Origin: Saussurea involucrata | Taxonomy: Eukaryota > Streptophyta > Magnoliopsida > Asterales > Asteraceae | Direction: 5' to 3' | Length of the DNA: 64,000 bases | NCBI GenBank assembly: GCA_033807775.1 | Contig: CM066314.1 | Location: 39,794,001-39,858,000 of the forward strand | In this document: piece after piece, positions 25,277 to 34,936 of the stretch | Layout: every line of letters starts with the position of its first letter | How positions within the stretch are numbered: position 1 is the stretch's first letter | Position numbers and translations under genes: made by a program | Notes under the pieces: model-generated | What the model saw: only the letters and a program-made list of their open reading frames with translations | Databases searched by the model: none | What the model was told of the DNA's origin: nothing

Positions 25277-26531
25277 TTATAGAGGTTCTTCCTTAATGAG
25301 TTGTTCATCAAGGGTCATTGATGTGGGAATCATCCAGTCAGGGACATTTACTCCTTGATTTCTTTTGTTCAGCGCTTCTTCAAAAATCAAGGGTTTGAGA
25401 TGCCGTGCCTGAATGTCATTCTTGAAGTCACACCAGTAGATGAGATCTTTCAGTTGTTCGATGGGAGTGATGGGAAGTTCAGAGATTCGTTGAAAACGCT
25501 TTCGTCCATCCCAGTCATTGAAGAATATCCCGTAGGGTTGGCATAAAGACTTTCCCAGGGATAAAAGTCTCATCAGGAGGAAGAGATGTGTCAAGTGCAG
25601 AAAGGTCAGGTTCAGGACCAAGGACTTCTTCCATAGAAAAACCTATACCTGTTTCGTTTCGAATATGAGGACCATCTTCTAAGGATTTAGACTTTTTCTT
25701 TGTAGAAGCCCTTCGTTTCTGACTTTCGAGAGGAGGAGGAGGAGGAATATCCACACAAGAATAGACTAAGTCGATCTTCTTGTTTATCAGCTTTTCAAAA
25801 TGATCCTTGTACTTAGACTGAGACTTCTGGATGGCTAATATGATCTCCAACCATTCAGAGAGACCGTACTGCGTGATAGCTTCAGCATAGAATTTTTCGT
25901 ACATTCCGTCTTCTCTGAATATCTCGATTTCAGCGATAGAAACTTTGATGGTTGATATTCCAGATACGAGTACCTTGATTATTCTGGAAGGTCGAAGTCT
26001 GAAGTGTACCTTTTCTTTGCTCCAGGCTAGGGTAGATTGAGACACAGTTCTCTTTTCTTCAACGATCTTCTTGGCTTTTTCCCATAGCTTACGTTGAACT
26101 TCGATTGGAGCTCTTTTCAGCTTGGGGTCTTTTACTGATCGTTGAGTAAGCTAGATGGCGTATTCTCTGTCTTTTTCTTCAGCTTCCCTTCTTTCAGCGA
26201 TTAGACGTTCAGCTCTGAGGTGATCCTTGTATTCCTTTTTTGAAAGTTTGAACTTTGTAGGAATAGAAGGAAGTTGATCACGCTTCAGAATGATTCGCTG
26301 ATCCTCGAACTTCTTTATCATCTCATATCTTCTTTTCTGATCCTCTTCACTTAGCTTTTGAGGAGCCAAGGAAGGTCTGTTTTTGTGAGAGAGTATCTGT
26401 TCTTCAGGTTCATCAGTCTCAGAGTTCAAATCTAAGACCGGGATTATTTCTTCAGCTTTGCGAGCTGGGATTATTGTTGGTGAAGTCGCAGCTGTAGGAA
26501 CTTCAGCGATATCCTCAAACAGGGGAGAGGA
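25277..26531 (-). pseudogene. Sirevirus accessory gene, second coding exon (C-terminal part)
   Basis: Read on the minus strand from the splice acceptor at 26532 (CAGCTAG|TCC). The protein is lysine/glutamate-rich and helical at first (residues ~40-130, with RRYEMIKKFEDQR and AERREAEEKDREY), then holds a compact segment (LRPSRIIKVLVSG...). A proline run IPPPPPL and a basic patch KRRASTKKKSK (possible nuclear localisation) follow. It ends with a conserved-looking tail (YGIFFNDWDGRKRF). Here a TAG stop lies at about 26151-26155 and a one-base frame change at about 25540. The second copy (60623-61877) lacks the stop but has the same frame change. The biochemical function is unknown. Confidence 0.75.
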
Positions 26532-26680
26532 CTAGCTGAAACACAACAATCGTTCGAGTAAGAACTTGGGTAGAACAGAGATAGAGAAAGAATGGGATAA
26601 AGTGTATGGAGGTTATAGCGAGTGTAGAACTGATAATGTGTATAGAGAGGAGGGATGTAGTGTAAGGAAGATTAGTGTAC
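26532..26680 (-). other. Predicted 149-nt phase-0 intron in Sirevirus accessory gene
   Basis: Donor CAG|GTACAC (intron starts at 26680) and acceptor TTTCAGCTAG|TCC (ends at 26532). Splicing joins codons in phase 0 between ...KPVCQ and SSPLFED..., removing the stop two codons after the donor. The intron is pyrimidine-rich. The duplicate copy has the same splice sites and length (61878-62026). Confidence 0.6.
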
Positions 26681-29339
26681 CTGACAAACCGGCTTTTTAA
26701 GCAAGATCGTCAGATTTTCATCGTCTTCAGCGACACTTTTTCCTTTGCCCTTGTCAGCTTCAGACGCTGATGGCTTTGTCTTTGTCCGCTCCCCTGTAGG
26801 TTCATTTATCAGTATTCCTCTAAGAGTTGTGGTCCTCTGAGCAGGCTTGACGATAAAAGAGTCATCATCATCATCATCTTCATCATCATCATTCTTTGGA
26901 GAAGAGTATGGTTCGTCATCAGATAAGTCGATGGCTTCTTCATCTTCAGCTTCAGACTCAGATTCTTCAGCTTCTTCTTCGAGTTGCTCCCCCTCAGATG
27001 CAGAGGTAAGCTTCTCGGTTCCCTCAGGGTGTTCATCTCCCTGAGGTCCAGCGGCTGCTTCAATTGTCTTCTCACCCTCTTCAGTAAAGGTGAGGTCTTC
27101 AGTCTTCTCTCCCTTGATAGATTCATCATGGGAAAGGTCTTCAGCGCTCTTCTTCCCCCCTTTTTCATGATGAGTGGGGGAGGAATGTGATGACTCAGCA
27201 GTCTGTGTCGGTTCCCTGTCTTCTTGGCCAGGGATCCCCACACAAATTTCAATCGCTGATAATCTGTTTTCTAGACCAGAAATACCAGGATTGATCTTCA
27301 CGAGTTCAGCACGATCCGCCGGAGTAAAAGATGAAGGTGCAGGGGCAGGGGCGGTCGTGTTGGTCAGGATCTGCTGCATCATTTTCTTCATCGAATCCAC
27401 GTCAGTCTTTACAGAACTCACGTCGGACTTTACAGCAGACACATCTCCTTCGATTCTGCCAACCGATGTCTTCAGCGTTGTGACCTCGCTGGACATGGTT
27501 TCAACTGAAGTTTTGATGGCGAGGTAGTCTGTGTAGATATCAGCGAGAACTTTGGCAAAGTTGCTGAGCGTTTTATCAACCTTCTCCAAGTCAGCTTTGG
27601 AGGCATTCTTTTCGACCACGGATGTCAGCTTTGTGAGATTCTCTCCAGCGTTTGTTACAGCTGAAGAGTTGTCAGAAATAGTAGTTGTGAGACCTGTCAG
27701 CGTCGTCTCTATTGTCTTCAGAGAGGCGTTGATGTCTCCCAAATTAGGACCTGTGACATATAAGAACTTGTGAACAGAGGAAAGCTCATAAGTTTGGGGT
27801 TCAGTTACAGTGTATAGGGGTTGGTGTATACCTGCAGGAGGATTAGTGAATGCATCAAAATCTCGGTGTCCTGAGAAAAGTTCCATGTCGTCAGCTAGAG
27901 TGCGTGGACGCATGGTCATCGCTGCAAGTCCTACGCTCATCATTCCTTGAGTGTCAGCTTTAGCTTCTGGAGGAATGATAGGTGCTTCAGTGATAACTGG
28001 AGTAGAGTCCAATTGAGTAGAGGGAGAAGCGAAGGTTAAGAATGGAGGTTGGGTGCGGAGTTCAGCGTTGGATTCGCTGAGAATCGCTTCGTCAGTCTTT
28101 TGAGAGACTGAAGGAGGTTGGGTAGATTCCAAGTTTGTAACCTCAGCGTTTAGAGACGCTGAAGCTGGGATAGAATGGGTGGCTTGTTCAGCTGTGGCAG
28201 AGCGTACCACTGAATGTTCCTTCAGCTCTTTGAGATGAGCTGAGGAGTCTTCAGCAAGAGATTGCTGGGGTTGCTCCTTGGTTTTCTTAGTTCTTTTGGA
28301 ACTAAGTTGGGTGGAGGAGTGTTTCCTTTTAAGAGAAGGAATGGAGGTTGCAGCCTGGGTATCAGCGGTGGGTTTGTCCGCTGAAGGAGCTGCTGAAGTA
28401 GAAGAAGTAGATTTGAGAAGAGTTAAAAGTGTAGAAAGACGTACCTCATTCGCCACTGGCTTGAAGTCGAGAACCTTAGGGCCAACCTGGGAGAGTTTCA
28501 GGTCACCCTCTTTTGGGTAGCTGTCCTTCAGGCCTGTTTGGAATACGGCGCTGATGAATCGAGGATAAGGAACCCATGGAGATCTGTCAGCGGCGGAGTC
28601 TACTCTGAGTACTAGATCATCGTAGATTATCGATGCCCAGTCTATATGTAGACCTTTCAGCAAGGCATATCCCATTGCTTGCTGAGGCTGAGCGGCTTGA
28701 TCAGAGGAGCCGGTCTTTGCAGTCATGCAGCTGATTAAGTGAGTGAAGATGAAATTCATCTCGCTGGGCATTTTAGACTTTTTGATGAGGGTCAGCTTCT
28801 TCTCGGGCTTCTTGTCCCTCCCAGTTTCCCATACGTAGCCCATTGCATCGAAGAATGCAGTGATGGCTTCCCTATCTGAGTGTTTCTTGTGGTCAGGGAA
28901 GGGAACAAAGGGTTTTTTTTGTGTCCAAGGGAAGGTTCAGGGCTTTACGGATAATGGCAGGTGTAATTTTCATAGTGCCATAGTAAGTATCGCAGAGGAT
29001 GCACTCAATTGTTTTTTAGGAGTCTTTGGTTGATGGTAGCTGAGAGTGTCTGGCAGAGTACCAGAATTGGGATAGCAGTAGCTGATGTGCAGGAGGTGTT
29101 ATGGTCAGGGCTGTGGATAGACAACAATTCTTCAGAAAGTTCACATCATCATCTAGATGTGTGACTTGCTTTCGAGGAGGAAACTCGAGAAGTGCATAGA
29201 GGTTATTTGGCTTGGTCCAATCCAGTTCTTCAAGGGAGACCTTAACCTGAGGAGCCTTGATGATATCCAATTCCTCAGTAGTATTATCAGCAGCAGTGTT
29301 CTCAGCAATGGTGTTCTTGGAAATGTCAGTAGATGCCAT
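26681..29339 (-). pseudogene. Sirevirus accessory (envelope-position) gene, first coding exon
   Basis: The start ATG at 29337-29339 (AAAATGGCATC) gives about 885 codons on the minus strand. An in-frame TAA at 29016-29018 and a frame change in an A8 run near 28917 break it, after which the frame is open from 28843 to the splice donor. Residues ~1-300 form a globular domain: EELDWTKPNNLYALLEFPPR, LLSQFWYSARHSQLP, then FIFTHLISCMTAKTG and WVPYPRFISAVF. I recognise this as the uncharacterised ORF next to copia pol genes in Asteraceae. A Ser/Thr/Pro linker follows, then a ~130-residue coiled coil of heptad-like repeats (TTLKTSVGRIEGDVSAVKSD) and a very acidic tail with a D/E run. It occupies the env position of Sireviruses, but I see no signal peptide and no transmembrane segment. 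Confidence 0.8.
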
Positions 29340-29342
29340 TTT

Positions 29343-29726
29343 CTGTATATCAGTTCAACCAAAGATTAACAAATAAGAATAATCTTAATGTGGAAAGATT
29401 TTCCAATAAGATGGTTCGAATTTTGTCCATTTCATTCAGACAAAAATGTCTTAATGAAGATTAGGGTTTTTCTTGTTTTTGAAAAAAAATGCAAACCCAA
29501 TGAAAATCATGTTTTCCAGTTTTTGAGAAAGGATTCTGGAAAAACGAATGAAGAACAAGTTTAAGATTTTGCGTTTAAACTTGAAGAACAACCATGAAAG
29601 GTTGTGTTCATAAAACCATGAAAGAAATGATTTCATTTTAAAAAGTTCTTTTGTTTGATCTTGTGAAAACAAAGAGAAGATCATTAACAAGTTTGAAGAA
29701 ACAGGTAAAATAAAAGAATTATTAAC
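29343..29726 (-). other. Predicted 384-nt 5'-UTR intron of Sirevirus accessory gene
   Basis: In element sense the donor is AACCAG|GTTAAT (intron starts 29726) and the acceptor GATATACAG|AAAATGG (ends 29343), placing the start codon four bases into the next exon. The intron is strongly T-rich, as expected for a plant intron. The upstream exon (about 29727-29825) is C/A-rich and has no ATG, like a UTR. Confidence 0.5.
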
Positions 29727-29825
29727 CTGGTTCGTTGAGGAAGATGAAGTTCTTAAGTTCTTGAAAAACTTGAGAGCACAAATGCAACAGTAAATTTTTT
29801 CTTGCTTGGAGGAGAAGTTCGCGTA
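29727..29825 (-). other. Probable 5'-UTR exon of Sirevirus accessory gene
   Basis: About 100 nt from a TSS expected ~25-30 nt below the TATA box at 29851-29860 to the splice donor at 29727. The composition is UTR-like, with CTTCTCC/CTTCATCTTCC pyrimidine stretches and no ATG. Confidence 0.4.
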
Positions 29826-29850
29826 AAAGAAAAATATAAACCCAGAATAA

Positions 29851-30009
29851 GTTTATATAGTGAGATTAGAGAGAGAGAAAATCTTGAGCGGGAAAAGATT
29901 TTCATCATGACACGGACACGTGTTTGCATTTGATTGGAAGGTAAACAAAACGTGCAAACGTGTGTCAGAAAGAAGAACGTGCCAGGGCTTATCCGTTGCA
30001 ATGACGTCA
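29851..30009 (-). promoter_or_regulatory. Internal promoter of accessory gene: TATA box, Y-patch, G-box, TGACGTCA
   Basis: Element sense reads upstream to downstream as follows. TGACGTCA (30002-30009) is a classic bZIP site. Several ACGTG cores follow (about 29948-29978), then a palindromic G-box ACACGTGT with CACGTG at 29917-29922. A CT-rich patch (TCTCTCTCTAATCTC, about 29861-29880) precedes the canonical plant TATA box CTATATAAAC (29851-29860). The order and spacing fit a core promoter of a plant protein-coding gene, ~510 bp before the accessory ATG (with intron). Confidence 0.55.
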
Positions 30010-30313
30010 CAACTGTCCTTTCATATTCTTGGATGTCTCCGAGGTTTTGAAAACTCAGGGACACTTTTGAAAACATGAAGCACTGAATAGAAATATCAGT
30101 GTTGGTTTTATAAATTTCAAAGTATCGCTGATTAAGGAAGAGATATTCAGCGATGCAATTTATTTTGAAATCTTGCATTTACATGCGATTGTCAGAGAGA
30201 GAAAAACATACCTTGATATCAACGAATCAAGTTTATTCAGAGAGAAGATGATAGAATGGGTTATACAATTCGATTTTATCCTATCGTTGATCAAATGTGA
30301 ACCGCTGAAGATT
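30010..30313 (-). other. Spacer between RNase H and accessory-gene promoter
   Basis: Non-coding on both strands. It contains two more TCAGCG/CGCTGA motifs (about 30124-30155). It may hold distal elements of the internal promoter. Confidence 0.4.
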
Positions 30314-31792
30314 TTACTCTTCAAAGTTCAGCATTCCAAGCTCGCTGATGAGAAAGTTGAATCTTGTCTCATCAAGAGGTTTGGTGAACAGATCAGCTAA
30401 CTGATAATCAGTTGGGATAAAGTGAAGTTCTATATCACCATTCATCACATGATCTCTGATAAAGTGATACATGATTTTGATGTGTTTTGTCTTTGAGTGT
30501 AGTACTGGATTATTTGTTATAGCGATGGCACTTGTGCTGTCGCAATATATTGGAATATTTGAGAGCTGAAGGTCATAGTCCAGTAGTTGATTTATCATCC
30601 ACAAGACCTGAGAACAACAGCTTCCAGCGGCTACATACTCAGCTTCAGCTGTGGAGGTGGACACTGAGTTTTGCTTTTTGCTTGTCCAACTCACCAGCTT
30701 TCCACCCAGGAGCTGACATCCTCCTGTGGTGCTTTTCCTATCCAATTTGCAACCTGCAAAATCACTATCTGAATAGGCGATTAAATCGAATCCTGAGTCT
30801 TTGGGATACCAAAGACCTAGATTCGCAGTACCCTTAAGGTATCGAAAAATTCGCTTTACAGCGGTCATATGAGATATCTTGGGTTCAGCTTGATATCGTG
30901 CACACAAACATGTTACGTACATAATATCGGGTCGGCTAGCTGTAAGATACAAGAGAGAGCCGATCATCCCACGGTACAGCGTGACATTAACAGGAATACC
31001 CTTAGTACCCTTGTCTAGTTTCAGCGGTGGTGCCATGGGGGTTTTCATAGCTGAACTTTGAGTTAAGTCGAATTTCTTCAGCATATCTTTAACATACTTT
31101 CCCTGATTAATGAAAGTTCCTTTTTCATTTTGCTTTATCTGAAGACCAAGGAAATATGTTAGTTCACCCATCATGCTCATTTTATACTCATCTTTCATTC
31201 TATCAGCGAAACGAGTACAAAGATCAGGGTTAGTAGAGCCAAATATAATGTCATCAACATATATCTGAACAAGAATGATATGACCTTTTACTTTCCTGAA
31301 AAATAGAGTTTTGTCGATTTTACCTCGCTCAAATTGTTCAATATGGAGATAAGTAGATAGAGTGTCATACCATGCACGTGGAGCTTGCTTCAAGCCATAA
31401 AGTGCCTTATCCAGTTTATAAACATAACCTGGACGCTTAGGATCTGAGAATCCTGGAGGTTGTTCCACATAGACTTCTTCATTCAGCTTTCCATTTAGAA
31501 ACGCTGACTTAACATCCATCTGATATACTTTGAAGTCTTTGTGTACAGCGTATGCTAAGAATAGACGAATAGATTCTAGTCTTGCTACTGGAGCAAATGT
31601 TTCGTCGTAATCTATGCCTTCCTCTTGTCTGTATCCCTGAGCAACAAGACGAGCCTTGTTGCGGGTTACAGTCCCATGTTCGTCCAACTTGTTTCGATAG
31701 ACCCATTTAGTGCCTATCACTGTTTTGTCAGTTGGTCTTCGAACAAGTTTCCAAACTTTGTTTCTTTTGAATTCAGTCAGCTCTTCTTGCAT
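30314..31792 (-). CDS. Copia reverse transcriptase / RNase H part of Sirevirus pol
   Basis: 492 uninterrupted codons on the minus strand, from MQEELTEFKRNKVWKLV to the natural end of pol. RT landmarks: GTKWVYRNKLDEHG (~28-41), ARLVAQGYRQEEGIDYDETF (~48-67), the MDVKSAFLNG motif (~92), YGLKQAPRAWY (~130-140) and active site IYVDDIIFG (~176). RNase H: YSDSDFAGC (~343), KSTTGG and TAEAEYVAA (~386), then YCDSTSAI and HIKIMYHFIRDHV. The reading frame naturally began upstream, across the solo LTR (joined to 33285-33638 through 31793-31915). It is the best-preserved enzyme domain of the element. Confidence 0.93.
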   Translation of the reverse strand: MQEELTEFKRNKVWKLVRRPTDKTVIGTKWVYRNKLDEHGTVTRNKARLVAQGYRQEEGIDYDETFAPVARLESIRLFLAYAVHKDFKVYQMDVKSAFLNGKLNEEVYVEQPPGFSDPKRPGYVYKLDKALYGLKQAPRAWYDTLSTYLHIEQFERGKIDKTLFFRKVKGHIILVQIYVDDIIFGSTNPDLCTRFADRMKDEYKMSMMGELTYFLGLQIKQNEKGTFINQGKYVKDMLKKFDLTQSSAMKTPMAPPLKLDKGTKGIPVNVTLYRGMIGSLLYLTASRPDIMYVTCLCARYQAEPKISHMTAVKRIFRYLKGTANLGLWYPKDSGFDLIAYSDSDFAGCKLDRKSTTGGCQLLGGKLVSWTSKKQNSVSTSTAEAEYVAAGSCCSQVLWMINQLLDYDLQLSNIPIYCDSTSAIAITNNPVLHSKTKHIKIMYHFIRDHVMNGDIELHFIPTDYQLADLFTKPLDETRFNFLISELGMLNFEE

Positions 31793-31920
31793 GGCGCTGA
31801 CCCAGTTTGGATCTTTGAGGGCATCATCTACTTTCTTTGGTTCAGTCAGAGAAATAAAGTTAACAAATAAACAAATATTACCTGCACTTCGTCGAGTCTG
31901 AATACCGGCGTTTGGATCAC

Positions 31921-33284
31921 TGATAACGCCACTTTTTGGCGTTATTTTCGGTTCTCAAACCAATGAGATTGGCTTGTGTTCAAGTAAAAAGGCGTATATT
32001 TTACGGTTTATCTAGTGATTTATACAGGTTATCTAAGAGGCGGCAATCATCGAGAAAAGAAGCTAAAAAGAGCCAAAAAGATCCAAAACGAAGCTTAACG
32101 GAAGCCCAAAAGTCAAGCCCAAGAACCGCGACCGAACCAGGACCCGAACCGCGAACCAGACGACGACCCACGCTGCAAAAACAACCATACGCGCGACTTA
32201 TCCCGCGACTTGCAAGTCGCGTGGCAAGTCGCGTAACCCACTGTTTTGCGAAAATCAGTATTTTATTTCGGGTTTTAGGTCACTTTTCGATATCATTCAG
32301 ACGACAGACGATCGGGAGCAGCGGAGGGGCGATTCTGGGCGATTTTTCGGAGTCCTCGAAGCCACGTTAGAGAGCCGATCAAGGAGAAATTCATCACGGA
32401 ACGTAGAGACGAACACGAGAGGAGGGAGTTATCATCACTTTTATCACGATTTCATCTTTCACGATTAATCATGTTTACATACACTTTTGCATCTTTTTCT
32501 CTTGTGTTTGAATCCACCACCGACATGAACTAACCGGTTCGTGTTGGGGGTTGGAATGAATTCGGTTTGTAAGCATGTGACGAATTGAATTGAACTTTTA
32601 TCAGTTTTTCCTAATTAATGAAGTATGTGATTTTGTTCTTAATGCTTTTGTGAATTTGGCCAATTTACAATTGACTTGTTGTTAGTAACTGAGTTCGGGA
32701 GAATTAATTGCTATTTAGAATTAGGAATTGCATACCTAAAGTCCGAAAGGTGATAGAGATATACCGAGTAAGCTTTAGTCCCAATTAAACCGTTAGGTTG
32801 ATGTCGAGAGATAAAATCTAGCCAATTTAAATTTAAATCGTGTACTTAATGTGTTTTGGAATCCATAGGTGAGATCGAGAGATTGAACTTATCCTTTTCA
32901 AAATAAAACCCGTTGTTGTTCGAAAGAGAACGACGGTGATCTTAAAAGATTTGGGAATCATTAAGGGGATTAACTGGTAACTGTTTTGAGTCAATTGTTT
33001 GCATGTGTAAAACCTGAGGATCTCCAACCCTCAACTTTTCTCTCTATCAAAGTTTCCAAAGTTGTTTCTGTTTTGTATTGTGTTTGATTTGTTTACTTAT
33101 TTCAATTAAGTAGTTTAAAACCAATCTTCCAAATTCGACAGTTCAATTAATAGTTCTTATAGTAATTGTGATACTTAGTTCCTAGTTCCCGTGGATTCGA
33201 TACTCGTACTTACCGTACGTTATTACTTGATTTCGACACCGTACACTTGCGGTTAGATTCTCGGGGTGTGAAAACCTCGTATCA
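31921..33284. mobile_element. Solo LTR (1364 bp), target duplication ATCAC, in Sirevirus pol
   Basis: It starts TGATAACGCCAC and ends CCTCGTATCA, with ATCAC at 31916-31920 and 33285-33289. It lies inside the codons joining integrase tail to RT and contains no primer site, ORF or second LTR, so it is a single LTR left by recombination. Its ends and GC-richer middle resemble Athila/Tat-lineage Ty3/gypsy LTRs; that lineage call is from memory and uncertain. Confidence 0.85.
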
Positions 33285-33638
33285 ATCACCAAGAATTTGA
33301 TCAATTGGGTGATTTATAGTCCATCGCTGAGCCGGAGCATGAGACGTTGACTCAACCTGAACTGGAGTAGCTGAAGATGAGGCTTCAGCGACGTCTGGAG
33401 TATCAGCTAAGAGAGGAATGGGTGCAGTTGTCATTATATTCACTGATTGCTGAGAAGTAGATGGAATGTCTGAGACATTGGGTTCATAAGCAGGTATTGT
33501 GTTTAAAGGAACAACTGAGACCCATGATGTTTCAGCTTCACTATTCTGCATATTTGGGATGATAGTAGGACTATCATCTTCAACTGTATGAGTATGAGAA
33601 GTGGGAATATCTTCTGAATAACCAAGATGAGAAAACAT
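33285..33638 (-). pseudogene. Integrase C-terminal linker of Sirevirus pol
   Basis: A Ser/Thr/Pro-rich region ends RWTINHPIDQILGD, the typical sequence just before copia RT. The frame is cut here by the solo LTR and resumes with PNAGIQTRRSAG at about 31915 downward. Its upstream border at 33639-33641 is an in-frame stop right after ...TEELNQ. Confidence 0.8.
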
Positions 33639-34622
33639 TCATTGATTCAGTTCTTCAGTATCAGCGGACGGTTTAGAGTTCGCTGAACGGGATTCGTCAA
33701 ACGTGACGTGAATTGTTTCTTCAACAGTTTGTCTTCTTCGATTGAAGACTCTGAAGGCTTTGGAGATTGAAGAATATCCAAGAAAGATTCCATCATCAGC
33801 CTTAGGATCAAACTTTCCAAGGGCATCTCTGTTGTTCAGTATGAAACACTGACATCCAAAGATGTGAAGAAAGCTGATTGAAGGCTTTCTCCCATGAAAA
33901 AGTTCATAGGCTGTTTTATTGAATCTTTTGACTATCAGCGACCTGTTTTGCGTAAAACAAGCAGTGTTGACAGCTTCTGCCCAAAACTGAGTAGGCAGGT
34001 GAGAATCGCTGAGCATTGAACGTGCAGCTTCAATAATTGTTCTATTTCTTCTTTCAGCGACTCCATTTTGTTGCGGTGTTCTCACTGATGAAAAGTTGTG
34101 AGAAATACCCTTACTCTCAAAGAAGGAATCAAGAGAACTGTTTTTGAATTCAGTCCCATGATCACTCCTTATTGAGCGAACGGTCAAATTGTTCAGGGTT
34201 TCCATCTTCCGAACAAAGGTGATGAGTTCTTAAGGGGTGTCACTCTTTGAACGGAGAAACATAACCCATGTATAACGAGAGAATTCATCAACTATGATCA
34301 GTGTATATTTCTTTCCAGCGATGGATTGTTTGTTAACAGGGCCAAACAAATCCATATGGAGAAGTTGCAGAGGAGATGACACTAAGGAGACTTGCTTTGA
34401 CTTAAAGCTTGCTTTGGTCTGCTTCCCTTTCTCACACGCTGAACGTAAAGACTCTTTGGCGTATGAGTGCTGAGGCAGACCAGTGACTAACTCTTTTGAA
34501 GAAAGAGTGTTCAGTGTCTTGAAATTCAGATGAGAGAGCCTCTTATGCCATAGCCAGTTGACATCAGATGAGGCTTTTGAGAAGAAATAGGAGTTCTCAG
34601 TGGTTAAAAGATTATGCTTCAT
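33639..34622 (-). pseudogene. Copia integrase of Sirevirus pol (interrupted)
   Basis: Two minus-strand frames, 34230-34622 and 33639-34205, form the GAG-pre-integrase and rve core. The N-terminal zinc-binding motif has WHKRLSHLN and then RSACEKGKQTK, where the first Cys of the usual Cys-x2-Cys pair is Arg. Core acidic residues are seen in LHMDLFGP, SDHGTEFKN and PQQNGVAERRNRT (E present). A TAA at about 34227-34229 follows ...RSKSDTP. A stop also ends the frame at 33639. Inactive as it stands. Confidence 0.85.
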
Positions 34623-34936
34623 CCCTTCTCCTTTTTGTCAATGACAAAGCAGGATTCCTTGGTAAAGATTACCTTGTTATCCTTGTCGCAAAGCTGACTG
34701 ATGCTTAAAAGATTATGCTTCATCCCTTCAACATATGTGACTCTTCTGAAGGTGGTTGTACCATTAGAGAGTACACCAAACCCTCGGGTATGTCCTTTTC
34801 CATTTCCTCCAAAAGTCACAGAGGGACCCTTCTCTTCCTTATATTCAGCGAGCAGGCTTTTCTTTCCAGTCATGTGTCTAGAGCATCCGCTATCGAGATA
34901 CCAGATACCCTTCTTAACCTGCATCACAAAGGAAGA
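34619..34936 (-). pseudogene. Copia aspartic protease segment of Sirevirus pol
   Basis: It contains GIWYLDSGCSRHMTG with the catalytic DSG, then the protease body (VTFGGNGKGHTRGFG). The frame runs out at 34619 after ...IDKKEKG, next to a 24-base sequence also present ~100 bases upstream in the element. An in-frame TAA (34937-34939) separates it from gag. In SIRE1 gag and pol are known to be separated by a suppressible stop codon, so this stop may be a natural feature rather than damage. Confidence 0.8.

Noticed and set aside
25515..25621. A further short intron at the accessory C-terminal frame change
   Set aside because: The two frames overlap by ~100 bases with no room for an intron; a one-base change explains it.
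26809..27773. Several ORFs antisense to or out of frame with the accessory gene (e.g. poly-Ser, Met-rich; duplicates at 62155-63119)
   Set aside because: They mirror the acidic D/E tail and coiled-coil coding sequence; composition is explained by the real frame.
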